Source of the DNA: Adineta vaga
Taxonomy: Eukaryota > Rotifera
Assembly (NCBI GenBank): GCA_021613535.1
Contig: CP075492.1
Coordinates: 10,230,001 to 10,294,000, forward strand
Direction: 5' to 3'
Length of the DNA stretch: 64,000 nucleotides
Part shown: piece after piece, positions 13,256 to 25,773 of the stretch
How the letters are laid out: every line of letters starts with the position of its first letter
How positions within the stretch are numbered: the stretch's first letter is position 1
The notes under the pieces: model-generated
The model's input: the letters and a program-made list of their open reading frames with translations, nothing else
Database searches by the model: none
What the model was told of the DNA's origin: nothing
Position numbers and translations under genes: made by a program

Positions 13256-13979
13256 TCTCTGAGTAGAAAGAATTCAGTAGTATTGTTGATATACAGATAT
13301 ATTTCAATAGGCAGAAAAGATTTTCTTAGGCAAAAATTCTTTCTTTATACTCTTTTGTTTTTGTTTTTGTTTCTTGCATGTCTTTCAAAATAGCTCTTCA
13401 TATCAATTGGTTTACTTTTTTGCTTTGTTATTATTGATATGTATAGATAAACATATGGAAAATGTTTATTTTTGTTTTATATTTCCACTGAAGAATACAA
13501 CAAAGACACAATAAGGGTGATGTTCACTCAATCATCATTTATGTAAACGTGCGTGTGTGTGTGTATCTGTTCTTTTTTGGAAATGATGTCTTGTGAAAAC
13601 AACTATGAAAGAATAGATTTGAATAAAAATAACATCCAACAGAATCAATGATAGATTGTGATTTAATTAGATGCTTCCGTGTCACGTAAGTGATTAATAA
13701 CTGTTTTCGCCCAGAGAAAAGATCAAAAAGAAGAAGAAGAGAAAGATTGGAGAAGTTGAGGCGTTTGGAAGAATCTTCTTATCAATATGATGTATTAGAT
13801 ATTACATCTGTTCATTCGAACGGAAACTTAAGTTGATATGTGCTACGAAGAAAAAAAAAGCCATCAATAGATGTGTAACTCCGTTTTTCCTTTTGATCTG
13901 TGATCAAGTAAGTATATTTTGTTTTATTTTCGATTTTATCACGATATTCTAAATGTATAAAAAAGAGAACTGACTTAAA
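13256..13979. other. Convergent intergenic region (3' UTRs of ZFC3H1-like and DGAT1)
   Basis: Non-coding. It contains a (GT)n run at about 13550-13564 and an AAGAAG-type purine tract at about 13728-13760. The two flanking genes converge here, so it should contain both poly(A) regions. No further gene is seen. Confidence 0.7.
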
Positions 13980-15526
13980 TTAAGATTTATCTTTGACGAA
14001 ATCTCGATAAAATAAATCTTGAATGTAAAGAAGAATTGCAATGGGTTGAATTAGAATAAGTGAGATCCATACAGCAATATTTCCATAGGTTTTATTTTCA
14101 TGTTTTACTCGCTGAACGACCATACCCATTGGTAATTGAACCATCATTGCTAGAAAACTCCATGGACGAATCATACGTAAAGGTACACTGATTAGATACT
14201 AAAATAAACATGGGAACTTTTCCAATAAAGATAAAAGATAGAAAAGAAGAACTTACTTCATGAAAAAATGCACTGATAGCAAAGACAACTAATGAACCGA
14301 TTAATTTATTGAAACCATATTGTGTTACTAACGGTTTATAAACATGTCGTTTACAAAAATCATGTACAGTCGTATTCCATCGATTCCAAAATTCATATAA
14401 ATCCGTTGCATTCCACCAATCACGATAGAATAATCGATCACCAAAACGTAATAATTCAGCGAGAAGATTCAATGTTGAATGAAAATACACATAGAATAAT
14501 ATTAACCAAAGAAGATGATTAGGTAGAGAAAGACGTAGAAGACGTTCGATGTTTTGTAAAGTCGAATATTGATTTAATGGTCGATCTAGTGTACGTAAAA
14601 TAGGTAAGATCCATTGTTGTCCAAGACAGTATTGTAATGAGAGAAGAACAAGAATTTCACCAAAACGTCGTAGAAGAAATCGTTTTCGAATACGTGGTGA
14701 ACGAGGAAAGTTTAATTCATAACAAAGAGTTGGAGCAACCATGAAATAATAGAGATTTTCATATGATAAATTGTTTGGATAGACAATCGGACCTTTTGAA
14801 ATGGTGACATTCTCATGCGAATCTAAATGAGAAGAAAAAGAAAGACCAAAGAAAGTTTCATTTCTAAATGATTGATAAAATCGATCAAACCATTTTTCTT
14901 TTCGAGTAGAACTTGTCGACAATAATGATTAACATGCATATATGAGAATAGTTTTAAGAATACAATTGAATAAATACAAACAGCAATAAATGCTCCAACA
15001 GGATTTGGTTGTCGATTATTAATATAGAATGCTGGAAAGATTAATATCGTACATAGATTAAGAAATTGAAAGAATACACAGTAGTTTTTTGTTTTGGAAG
15101 ACAACTGTTGAACGTGACTTAATTTAATTTCCAATGTGAATTCAAATAGAATGAAACAATTCACTAATAGAATAAGAAATACCTACAAAGTAATAGAATA
15201 GTTTCGTTTTGTTAGATCAAAATTTAACTTGAATCAACTTACGGATGGCCAATTCGTTGGATCTTGAAGAAATCTTATTGGCCAATCAAATTCAACTAAT
15301 AAACCATACTGAAGAATATTCTCTAGTACGAGTCGACAACTTCCTATTCCCAAAATAACATAGAGAAGATTGAGAAAACCTCGATAATTTTCATAACCGC
15401 TTGAGGCTGATAACAATGATGGTCTTTCTAAAATCGATCGAACAGACATTCGAACCAATAAATCGTTTTAAATAAATAAAAATAAAATATACCCTGGTGA
15501 CATGATGTATCAAGGACAGAAGTCAT
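13980..15526 (-). CDS. DGAT1: Diacylglycerol O-acyltransferase 1 (MBOAT family)
   Basis: Makes triacylglycerol from diacylglycerol and acyl-CoA in the ER membrane. Five exons splice in frame: 15526-15493, 15427-15243, 15182-14891, 14822-14257 and 14198-13980, giving 431 residues (human DGAT1 488). Visible family signatures: SGYENYRGFLNLLYV near the N-terminus, APTLCYELNFPRSPRIRKR, the DGAT/ACAT motif FYRDWWNA, and SAFFHEYLISVPLRM with the active-site His. It ends in a short KDKS tail. Many hydrophobic segments are consistent with the multipass fold. The frame change near 14890 is a true phase-1 intron with a strong pyrimidine tract, not a frameshift. The N-terminal cytosolic region is short compared with mammals. 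Confidence 0.96.
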
Positions 15527-16900
15527 TTTTGTTTGTTCGCTATGAAGAAAATAAAATGTGATATTTAATGTATAGATGTCTATAGATGTGAAAGAGAAGA
15601 ACAAATATCTTAAAAGAGAAGAAAAAAAAAGGTAGAACAGTATATATAAAATGATAACATTATTGATGACATCATATTCTCTATCATTGTGTAATATTTT
15701 ACAATGTATGAGCAGGAAAGAAGGTTAAAAACTATTATTGATGTTTGATTAGTTTATAATTTCCTTTTGTTTTTTTTTTGAAGAAAATATCGTTTAAATA
15801 TTCATTTGTTTGCATTGAAATAACTGCATGTAGTGTCTTGTTTTAATCAATATTAATGAGAAAGGAAAAAGAAGTTAAACTTGTCGATGATCATAACAAT
15901 AGCAATTAAGAAATATAATGAGAACTATGAATACTTAACATATGTATCTATTGTTTAGACAAGTGAACTTTGATTTTCATTGCAAGAAAATGTCTCCTCT
16001 CTCTCTCTCTCTTTCTTTTTCAATATATTGTTAAAGATTGTAGTTGTTATTATGAAACGAAAGATTCATTTGAGAATTATTTCTGCTCACATTGATCTCT
16101 CTCCGAATAACGACGATGGCAACAACAAAAACAGATATAATAATATAACAGAAAAAGAAACTGAGAGAATATTATAGTTCGTTTTGTTCTTCGTTTGCAC
16201 GATTGAACATCGATGAAAGTTTTTTTCTTTTTTTTCTGTACGATCATAGAAAAACACACACACACACAACAGCTATGGTTCACTTTATAAGGTAATCTCG
16301 AGATTGATATAGACGTCATCATTATATGAAATCGATTTCAGTAGAAATTTTCTTTAGGGTATATCAGTTTCGACACTGTTGATCACTTCGCATGTGAATT
16401 GGGATCAATCAAAGTTGGCTTTTCCGGAAAGTCTCTATGAGAATATGAAAATATCTGAAATCAGAGCGAATGAATAACACAATGTTGTTGAAATCTTTTT
16501 GTGGAGGCGGATGAATACTAGAATAATGAGAAAAAAACGAGAATCAGATAAAAGAATAGAAAGAAATCTATTGACTATTGTTTCGAAGACAACGAGATAT
16601 TACATTATAGGATATTCTTATTTTCAATAAAGCAACATTTCGATAGGATACTTATCCATATATAAATATATTAATATACCATTTCAGTTGTTTAGTTTGA
16701 AGGAAAAAGAAGGTAAAGTAAAAGATTTTCGACGTTGTATTTCGGACAATGCGTAAGTATGTGCCATGATGTAAAGAGTGAGTATGATTCTCTTTTTCTA
16801 TTCGATGGTATCAGCTGGAGTACGAAGGCGTGTAGAATGGTATAAATGATGAAAAAGAGACGAAATATGAAAGAATGTAGTGAAAAAGACAAAAAGGAAA
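15527..16900. other. Intergenic region with microsatellites
   Basis: No coding exon is supported. It contains a (TC)n run at about 15994-16012 and a (CA)n run at about 16254-16268. The left end should hold the DGAT1 promoter. Confidence 0.65.
16891..16895 (-). terminator. RNA polymerase III terminator of tRNA-Thr
   Basis: Five T residues on the minus strand, five bases beyond the tRNA 3' end. Confidence 0.8.
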
Positions 16901-16972
16901 TGCCCCCACGCAGGATTGAACTACGGACCTCCAGTTTACAAGACTGGCGCTCTACCACTGAGCTATAGGGGC
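16901..16972 (-). tRNA. tRNA-Thr (anticodon UGU)
   Basis: A 72-base minus-strand cloverleaf. The acceptor stem GCCCCTA pairs with TGGGGGC (one G-U). D arm GCTC...GAGC. Anticodon stem CCAGT/ACTGG with loop CTTGTAA, so the anticodon is TGT (Thr). T arm CGTAG/CTGCG with loop TTCAATC. Internal A-box (TAGCTCAGTGG) and B-box (AGTTCAATCC) are present. There is no intron and CCA is not encoded. Confidence 0.97.
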
Positions 16973-17144
16973 TACGGACGATTGAGTAACATATTAAAAT
17001 GCACTCTCGGTTCGAATCGACATGAGAACATTAACTTTGTGATAGGAGATTAAAGCGTTTCTATCTTGATGCTTGGTCTTTTCATTATACATATACATAT
17101 ATAATATCATTTCTAGATCTTGTTTTCTTAATCAAAATAATCTA

Positions 17145-17688
17145 ATGATGATGCCAACGAATTTTATCGTCTTACAATTATCTTTTATTGTCCTTTTAAT
17201 GGCAACTTTTACGGTAACAACAATTGTACCCCAATCAACAGAAACTTCCCAGTCGTATAAAGAAGAGGTTAGATCGAAATGTGCCACTGAAATCATTAAC
17301 TTTCTCTTTTAAATTCTTTTAGCAAAATCCAGCTGTTGCTGTTGGAAAATATCATCATAATATTGATGCTTTTCCAGCATCTTCAAAACATATTGCTTTC
17401 GCAGATGATGATAGTCAAAGCGATGAAGACGACAATAATGACAATGACTATGTTCCAATTTATCATTATGAAACATTACAATCAGAAATGAATGGCAAAC
17501 GTTATGCCGAAGAAGGAAGTCATTCAATTGCTAATAATATTGAAAATCGTCATGGAGCTATTCCATATCGATTCGGTAAACGAGGTGCAATGCCATATCG
17601 ATTTGGCAAACGAGGTGCAATGCCTTATCGATTTGGTAAACGTGCTGGCATGCATTTTCGACTTGGAAAAAAGAGCATTGCTTTGTAA
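17145..17688 (+). CDS. RFamide-type neuropeptide precursor (PYRF-amide repeats)
   Basis: A secreted prohormone for short amidated peptides. Two exons (17145-17267, 17323-17688) encode 162 residues. The signal peptide is MMMPTNFIVLQLSFIVLLMA and onwards to about residue 28. An acidic spacer follows (DDDSQSDEDDNNDND). The C-terminal block holds, in order, AIPYRFGKR, GAMPYRFGKR, GAMPYRFGKR and AGMHFRLGKK, then a short SIAL tail. Gly plus a dibasic site after each copy predicts C-terminal amidation: GAIPYRF-amide (possibly longer at its N-terminus), GAMPYRF-amide twice, and AGMHFRL-amide. A further KR follows MNG upstream. Two AATAAA signals lie at 17768 and 17826. An acceptor-like TTTCTAG sits 30 bases before the ATG. 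The exact family within RFamides is not resolved; receptor and function are unknown. Confidence 0.92.
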
Positions 17689-20509
17689 ATCTCGAATATA
17701 ATTATTGTGCAATATGGAAAAGTTTTATGTACAATGATAATCAAAAGAACTTCTAACATATATATCGAATAAACATATATTGAAATTGTAATCCATATTA
17801 TAACCGTATTTTGCATGATTCAATCAATAAAGAATTGATTACTGAGATTGAAAACAAAAGAGTTCACTTCATTTTTTGCCTTCATGCTTATTTTATATTA
17901 TTTCATTTTCAACTATTTACTCAAAGAAAAAAAAAGGAATCTAGACACAAAATAATGGACGGAATCAATGTTTACAGCTGAGTTCATAAGAAAACTGATA
18001 AAATACTTCATAAATGTAATAAAGTGTTTTAATGAAAGCAATAGAATTTGAGAACGTGATGAATATTGGTTGTAAAACTTTTTATCATCACATTCATAGC
18101 ACTATTTCATTAATATATAATCCAGTGCTTTTTCTACTCATAAAGAACGCTATATATAGTTGATGAACCTCTCTCATTTCTATTCAATTTTAAAAAGCAT
18201 GGTAAAATACATTCGACAGCCCATTAATATTTAAAACTCGGAAAAAAACAATGCTAATTTCTTCTAGAACAATTGACACAGATTTCCATAAATTGTAAGA
18301 AAACTAAGAGAGACGTATTCATATCATTCAGATGAAGATTGATTGCAAGAAGTGCACTAATGGCTTCCTGCTGCCTATTTTCTCTCTTAAAATTATGAAA
18401 AGCCTATATTTTATTGGTCGAAAAGACAAGGAAGTAATTATCGTTTGTGCTCTCGCATAAACGTGATTAAAATCAAAACAGAATACAATCGAGTAATTTA
18501 AACAAAATACCAACACATGTAAGATATTCGAAACATTAATATATTCAAGACAGATTAACGTCTTTACGATAACTAAATTTCAAATCATGTAGAGAGAGAG
18601 AAAGCACAATGTCTTACTTAAATCTGAAATTATGAATTCAAACAGAATTTCTATAGTAATTCTTAACAGTTTTATTCTGCATGAAAAAGGTTATTATTTG
18701 ACACATAATTTGATCATAGGTTTATATTTCATGTAATATAATCGCATATGCATTTTCGTATTTACTTACAAGAATAATCTGTATGCAAATTACTTCATGT
18801 ATGTCAAATCAGACAAAATCTTCTAGCAAATAAACGTATTATAGATATTCTACGAAGTCGACAATCTTCTAACCTTCATACATTCTGAACAATAGCTTGA
18901 TCATTTTGCTGAGATCGTCGTTAGGAGAACATCTTGAAAGACATGAACGTCGTTTTTTTTTTGTATTTATTTTAAGCTGATGCAGAACGAAAAAGTTATT
19001 TCTGTATAGAACGCAAAAGAAATAATCCTTCAGGTTATTAGATCATGCAGAAACAGAATAGAAGAAAAAGTACTTATTGAAAAATCAAAATTTTTCTTTC
19101 TTCCATCTTCTACATTCATCTTACCAAGTTTTTTAAATGAATAACCATTTGTTCAAAGTAGATTTTGTTCATTATATAATCAAACTCTGTTGTATTAAAT
19201 CAATATTGTTCTTATTCATTTTACTTTCTCCTTACTAACGAGAATCCTCCTTCAAAAAAGTCTCATATATCATTAAAAAAATGTGCTCGTGTGACAAATG
19301 CATGCAACAATATCTGACTAATCAGACCCATAGAAATGTTCTTTAAGTAATCAGGTAAAACATACAGCATACCCCTTTTTTTGCTCGATTTTATATAAAA
19401 TGAATGTCCTCAGAAAGGACATGCTTTCAATCGAATCGAACTGAAAAAAGAAATATTTTTATCCTACATGTCGATCGTCAACGACGTTTACAACAATCTC
19501 TCATAAAATTTATTTGCATAGTTTTCGGTGTTTCTTTCACATGTTAGTATTTGAAACTCAATGCACTCAAAGATCAAATCTCAATTTTTGTTTTTCTCCT
19601 TCTTAGCAATCGACAATTGAAAGAATCTTTTCAGTCAACTAATAACGAGACTATTGAGATTATTCCCTTGAGCTATATCACAGAACGTGCTAATCTTACC
19701 ATCGATGTCTTTATTGAGTGTTTTAGTATAAGAACTAGAAGACACATTGTCATTGTGTATATATCATCTTAGGACATCCGGTCACACAAGAGCATCATCG
19801 ATGATAGACGAACAAACGAACGAACGAGACACAGAATAAGCGTAATCCAGCGTGAACCGATCGTTACAATAGAAGTATCTATTTATTGTCTTACAACAAA
19901 GTACACATTTAATCGTTTACAAAAAAGAGAAGACATGTATAAGCTGTGTTCACTATGAAACAGAACAGATGACTTTTATAATCAATTGGTATGATGATAA
20001 AGGCAAGTGTAAAAGAATTCGTTAGAATGTTCTTTCACACGCGTAGTAGAAGTGTATAGTCGATGTTCATCCTAAAATTTTTCTTATCGGTGAATCAATA
20101 TGAGAAGAAAGTCATGTATGAGTAGACGTATTCGTAAGTACTTTTTTGTTGTTGTTACAACAATGATTAAGATTTGTGAAAGAACTAAAAAAACCATCAA
20201 GAAGGTTTCATAACTAAAACTAAAAAGGAAACTCTTTATCTGTGACGTTGTCGTTTTTTTTCTCGTTCTATACTTTCATTACGCAGTCAACAAATCGACG
20301 ACTACATGAATGCTTATAGACAGAGAAAAAAGAAATTATATTCTTCATTTTCTCTTTTATTATATTCAAATGTAAATATATTCTAACAAAAAGCTATCGG
20401 TAATAAGAGTATGCGTTTTAAATAGGAAATCACAGCGAAATGACTGCTCTTTTTTCTCTTGTTTCTCAACATACGTTTGATTTCTTTTTCTTTGTAGTTC
20501 ATTAGAACA
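17689..20509. other. Long intergenic region (2.8 kb)
   Basis: It begins with the 3' UTR of the neuropeptide gene (AATAAA at 17768-17773 and 17826-17831). A short GA run is at about 18593-18602. I see no exon with a donor, acceptor and protein-like composition. It may hold regulatory DNA for the neuropeptide or DUF229 genes. Confidence 0.6.
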
Positions 20510-23440
20510 ATGACTGACTTATCGGTGAGATCGCGATTCGATCTCTATCAATATTTTATTCTACTTCTTCCAAATCGTGTCAGATCACGTTTTCAATTAC
20601 TTTATGTGTTAGCTATATTTCATATTATTCTATTTCTATTTGTTTATCATCGTCTCATACTAATAAAACCAGTACCATTTAAGTCAATTAATTTCGATCA
20701 AAATCAACTATGTTCTATACCACAATTTGATCCATGGGATCAAACGATTGCCAAATCAATAAGTCTCAAGTCAGTACATCGTTGTCCAACGCATAAACGC
20801 AATCTTATTAATGTTATTAATCACACACAATTATCTATTAATCAAACTGTTAATAGAACTTCATTTTCAGGTTCGATAACACATTGTGTTTATTTAAAAG
20901 TTGATCGAAATCCAGAAGAAAAATCTTTTCGAGATTGGTCGTACACATTATCTGAACCGATATTGATTACTAACGGACAAACAAATTCAATACTCGATGC
21001 AGATTTTGTTCTAACACGTTGTTATAATGATCGAACGAATTATTTCGATAGTAATCATTTTTGGTAAGTTGAAGAAAGAGGAAACATTTTTCTAATTGAA
21101 AGAAAATATGATTTTTTATATTCTTATTACTATTGACACTGATAGACTTAAGTGGTTTTTCTTTTCGCTGTCGCATCAGTACTGTTTAATGAATTGAAAT
21201 AAGAATGATTTCTATCAGGTAAATGGTAAATAAAATAGCTGGCAAAATAAAAATTGGCCTACCTATTATTCACAGCTGAGATAGTGCGAGTAAAACGAAT
21301 AAAACACTTGACTATTTTCATTTATGCCTCGATCAATAAAGAAATAACAAGTGTTTGAACGTGATAGTGCTTTACATTTCGTTGCCTATGTATATACATA
21401 TGTGCATTGCTTCTTGTTCAAATGAGTTTATTCATTAGCAAAAAAAAAAAGAATAAATCCGATATGACTAGAGGCGATTCGGTTAACAAATAGAAATGAA
21501 ACGAACTAGAACATGTACAAGATACATTAATATTAAACGAAAATAAATAGTTTTGTGATATAATTGATGAAAGAATTAAACTTTTGATTTAGTGGTTATA
21601 ATTGTACAAATTTTCAACATTTGAATACACGTGAAAAGAAATTAATTACCAATCGAACTCTTGTATATGAATATGTTCATCCAATAATACGTTTGAAAAG
21701 ACCAGCTTTTTCTCCTAATATTTCAACGAATCGTTCTCCACCTCCATCAGTCATAATGATTATACTCGATGCGGTCAGTGATCTTCAAGCTCAACGAGCA
21801 TTATCACATACCTTAGCTTACTTAAAATCTCTTGGTCTATATACATTCGAACGTCATGCAGTCGTTGGTGATGGTACATTTGAAAATATTGTTCCAATGT
21901 TATTTGGCTTATCCGGTGCTGATCTAGAAATTCCAAATATGAATGATAGTCGATATGAATTTCTCACAACGGAAATTCATATAGATAATAAAACAAAACG
22001 ACGAACAAAAACAAATAGAACTGTTTATTATCCTGGTCCATATGATGACTATCCATTTATTATAAAGAACTTTTCACAACTCAACTATACGACTTTTTTT
22101 AGTGAAGAATGGCGTGAAAGTGCATTCTATAATTTAAAAAATGGTTTCCGTCAATCGCCCACCGATTACTATCTACGTCCATATTGGTTATCACTCTATG
22201 AAACTTTGTCTTACAATACATTTCCAGGAAATTCCAATCCGAAACCATGTTATCTGGACAAATTATTACATTTTCTATCATTAGATTGGTTAAAAGACTT
22301 TTTACAAGTACATCATCAACAATCCGATCATCCGACATTTGGTATTATGAAAATGAATGAAATGAGTCATGATTATTTAGAAAGACTTTTTTGGATTGAT
22401 TCTGATATGAAAGAATTCTTTAAAGATTTAATTGAGCAACATCTATTGAATAATACAATAGTAATCTTTTGTGGTGATCATGGTCATCGACAACATCGAT
22501 TAAGATTGACACGTATTGGAAGTTTCGAAGTTAAATTACCGTTCTTTTCCATGCTTATGCCTGAATCATTTAAACAAAAGTTTCCACAGGCAACTGAAAA
22601 TTTAGAGAAAAATCAAAAAAGTAAGTTCAAGTTGATGAATGCGATTCTATTCGACTATCTTTGACCTTGACAGTAAATAATTCGATGTATTTCATTGTTT
22701 TATTTATTTCTGTGAATAGTGCTAACATCATGGTGGGATGTATATGAAACTCTGGTAAATATTCTAAAAATGGTTGAAGAACCACATCTATTCGATCCTC
22801 TTCTTGTTAATTGGCAACGGACAACACCAGGTATCTCGCTTTTTCATCCTATTCCAGAACGTAATTGCTCATCAGCTGGTATACCAGGTAGTTATGAGTA
22901 TAGCCATTTCTTCTTTCCCTTCAAAACTTTTTTTTATTCATTCTAGAAAAATACTGTCCTTGCTCTCGTACAGTACCAATGAATATTGATCAACCAATTA
23001 TTAAAGAATTAGCTTTAACTAGTATTTATTATATTAATAATGTTAAACTTAAAAATCACAAACATTTATGTATGATACTTGAACTTAAAACAATCGTTCG
23101 TGCTGAAGTCGAGGAATTACGAGCACCAATCTTTGATAAAAATACAACGAAATCGAGTTTTACTCAGTTATATACCGTTCTTTTTGAGGTCTCTCCGTCC
23201 GAAGGAATCTTTGAAAGTCGTTTAATGTACGATCCAATTAAGAAAAAAGCTCAACTACACAGTGATATTCTTCGAATTAATCTTTACGGGCAAACATCAG
23301 CATGTATTCAAGATAAATATGATTTACGTTCGTTTTGTTATTGTATTGCGTATCATAAGCGATTAAAGAAAACATTTCCTAAAGGGAGACACAGATATTC
23401 AGAACCAACTACTGTAAATGATATACTGAAAGGAAAATGA
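20510..23440 (+). CDS. DUF229 family type II membrane protein (alkaline phosphatase/sulfatase superfamily)
   Basis: Four exons (20510-21063, 21593-22620, 22720-22887, 22947-23440) splice in frame to 747 residues. An N-terminal membrane anchor (about residues 32-54, LLYVLAIFHIILFLFVYHRL) puts the rest in the lumen or outside. The conserved core starts in exon 2: SVIMIILDAVSDLQAQRA (metal-binding Asp region), then GDGTFENIVPMLFGLSG, MNEMSHDYLE and the C-terminal metal site FCGDHGHRQH. These are hallmarks of the DUF229 branch of the alkaline phosphatase superfamily. The substrate is unknown, and the family is widespread and expanded in invertebrates. Intron 1 is long (529 bases). A TTTGTAG acceptor-like site lies 12 bases before the ATG. 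Confidence 0.88.
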
Positions 23441-23904
23441 ACAGATAAATTTTTCTTTTCATAATGTTGTTTTTTTAATCAGATTTAATCGCTGGCGATT
23501 AATATTTTGTTACTTTCTAAAAAAATAAATATTTTAAAACTTGGTTCCTTGTTTACAGTCATCTGTGTAAAATAATCTACGAGTAGGAGGTGGAAAGTAA
23601 TCATAGTGAAACTTTTATCAAATTTTACTGATAAACATACTAATGAGGATAGTTTCACCATTTGTTAGAAATATTATAAGAGTGAAAGTATTTGATATAT
23701 AAATAATCTTTTTTCTATTTCTCTTTACTTTAATCAAATATGAAGTGTTAGACTTGACTTTTATAAGATCTTACATTATCAAGAGTAGCCTGTAGTAAGA
23801 TGTAAATTCGAGAATCAGAAATTATTAGTTTTTTTTTAATGATAGGATCGTTTTCAATCATTTTATTCCGTGAAATTTTTATTTCAAATTATACTCTCTC
23901 ATCT
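23441..23904. other. Convergent intergenic region
   Basis: 3' UTRs of the DUF229 gene (+) and the EMI-like gene (-). An AATAAA lies near 23524. Nothing else recognised. Confidence 0.65.
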
Positions 23905-24823
23905 TTATTTCTTGCCAATATTAATTAAACCAAGTTGAATAAGAAATTCAAGGTCAGGAATAGCCGATCCGTCTAACAAATAAACATTTTAATATACACA
24001 AGTAACAAACAACAACTTAGTTCATCAATTAACTTACGAACGCAATTATTATTGAGAAGAACATAACCAGCACAACATTTATAATCTGCTGGAGCACAGA
24101 ATGTATGAGAATTAGGTACGAGATAGGTGACAACTGTATATTCGGTGGTCATACTAAAACATATATACGATTAAATCTAACATTTAAAGTTCCATAAGCC
24201 TGCATACTAACTAAGTTTCTGTTTTATTGACTGCTGTCCATGTGCATCCAGTTGTTGATTCAAATGAACTTGTTGACGGTGTTGTTGGTCGAGTAGGAGT
24301 ACCAAATGGACGTTTTGTTGTACTTGGAATTGGTACAGGTGGACCTTAGATGAAAAGAAAAACGCGTTCGATTAAATATCTACATTAATTGTATCCAACA
24401 ACTAACGAGTTGGATTAAGATTTCCATGACAATCTTGATAACCAACTGTAACAGTATGAGTTTGTGGTACTAATTTTGTTTCCATTTTGGTATGTACTTC
24501 ATCATTATTGACATATTGCCAATTTGTGCAACAATAGGCACCATCACTAACAGAAAAAGAAGGGTTTGTTGATAAAAAAAAAAGAAGAAAGAGAAGAATT
24601 CATATTTACTCTCGTTTATTATCAGCTGCAAGTTTCAATCTTAATTCTTGACCTAAACTTTGATATTCTTCGGGTAATGATGATAAATCATGTTCAAGAT
24701 TTTCAATAGTTTCGGGTAATGCAGATACCTGACATATTAATATAAATAACTATTCGAAATAAATTAGAAAACTATTACCTGAATTACTAAAACAAGAAAA
24801 CAAACGACTGTAGTTCGAAGCAT
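23905..24823 (-). CDS. Secreted cysteine-rich protein with EMI-like C-terminal region
   Basis: Six small exons (24823-24779, 24728-24610, 24546-24407, 24344-24212, 24153-24038, 23972-23905) splice in frame to 206 residues. Signal peptide MLRTTVVCFLVLVIQ is followed by an acidic helical stretch (LPETIENLEHDLSSLPEEY). Next come a segment with CC and C (GAYCCTNWQYV...VGYQDCHGN) and a Pro/Thr linker. The C-terminal block reads GCTWTAVNKTETY...HTFCAPADYKCCAGYVLLNNNC. The spacing of C, C, CC-x-GY and C resembles the EMI domain of extracellular matrix proteins. The protein is probably extracellular. EMI assignment is by pattern only. It is next to another small secreted protein on the same strand. 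Confidence 0.75.
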
Positions 24824-25364
24824 CGTCTTCAAATTACGATAAGTTCGGGAATGTAAAATAAAATGTATTTTCTCTGTTTATTGTCGAATAAGAAAAAGAC
24901 AGATGATAAATTTTCTCATACATTCATACGAAGCAGACCATTATCATTTTTGTAGGCAGAAAAAAGTTTTCTCATTGAATAACTGAGAAATTTGAAAAAA
25001 AAAGATAATCTTGTTTTCATTAAAAATGAATAAAAACTTGACGAAGTCACGTGTTGATCGCGAACACATATTCATCACCTTAGAATCGTGTTTCAAGAAT
25101 TCATACTTTTCAATCACTAAAATATTCATCTACTTTATTCTTGTTCTCTATTGAACTGGGACACTATTCCTATTGATAAATAACTTCATTGAATGTCACT
25201 GATACATCGAACTTTATTAACGGTTGAAATATCGTGTTAGTAAAGTGATAATCAGAAGAAAACAAAAGAGAACGAGAGAAACATAAAGTGTATCATGATT
25301 TGATTAAATAAAATAAGCAAGAATAAACTAAAATTTTCCATTCAAGAATAAAATTTTCCTTCTT
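24824..25364. other. Intergenic region
   Basis: AT-rich, between two leftward genes. It should hold the promoter of the EMI-like gene and the 3' UTR of the small secreted protein to its right. No exon supported. Confidence 0.6.
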
Positions 25365-25773
25365 CTAGGATTCAAGTAATTTAGTAGTTGTTGTTGCCAA
25401 ATTTGGATGATCAACATCATCCTGTTCGACTAATTCAGTTAATTCAGTATCATTATGAATAACTGAAACTGTACGCGATAGATTGGCTTTTTCTAATAGA
25501 TCAAGTAAGAGATCGACGACAGTGTCAGCAAATTGCTTTTTATCCACTGTTTGATTTCCATTTATTGCAGTTTCATTAACATTATTATATATTACAAGTG
25601 GTTGACTAGGTTCCGTTTCATTAAAATCTATCAAAAGAAAAAGAAAAAGAAAAGATTTCATTTGTAAAATACAACATCGATGAAAGTTTACTTGTTGATG
25701 AATTGAATAATGGAATTAAACCTGAATGAATACGAGCAGTAAAAACAAGAAGAAAGAAAGTGATGATGATCAT
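25365..25773 (-). CDS. Small secreted N-glycosylation-rich protein, unknown function
   Basis: Two exons (25773-25692, 25627-25365) join in phase and encode 114 residues. The N-terminus MIIITFFLLVFTARIHSG is a clear signal peptide. The mature part is acidic, lacks cysteine, and has several N-glycosylation sequons in about 95 residues (NETE, NETA, NQT, NLS, NDT among them). A predicted helix (QFADTVVDLLLDLLEKANL) lies in the middle. I do not recognise a family. No dibasic amidation site marks it as a neuropeptide precursor. The signal peptide, intron and stop codon make it a credible gene. Confidence 0.7.

Noticed and set aside
14322-14522. Plus-strand open frame antisense to DGAT1
   Set aside because: Shadow of the coding strand with no conserved motif.
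14823-14890. Apparent frame break in DGAT1
   Set aside because: It is a 68-base phase-1 intron with a strong pyrimidine tract and TTTAG acceptor; the spliced protein reads straight through.
16995-17020. Second B-box-like sequence (GGTTCGAATCGA) beside the tRNA
   Set aside because: No A-box, acceptor stem or anticodon arm can be built around it.
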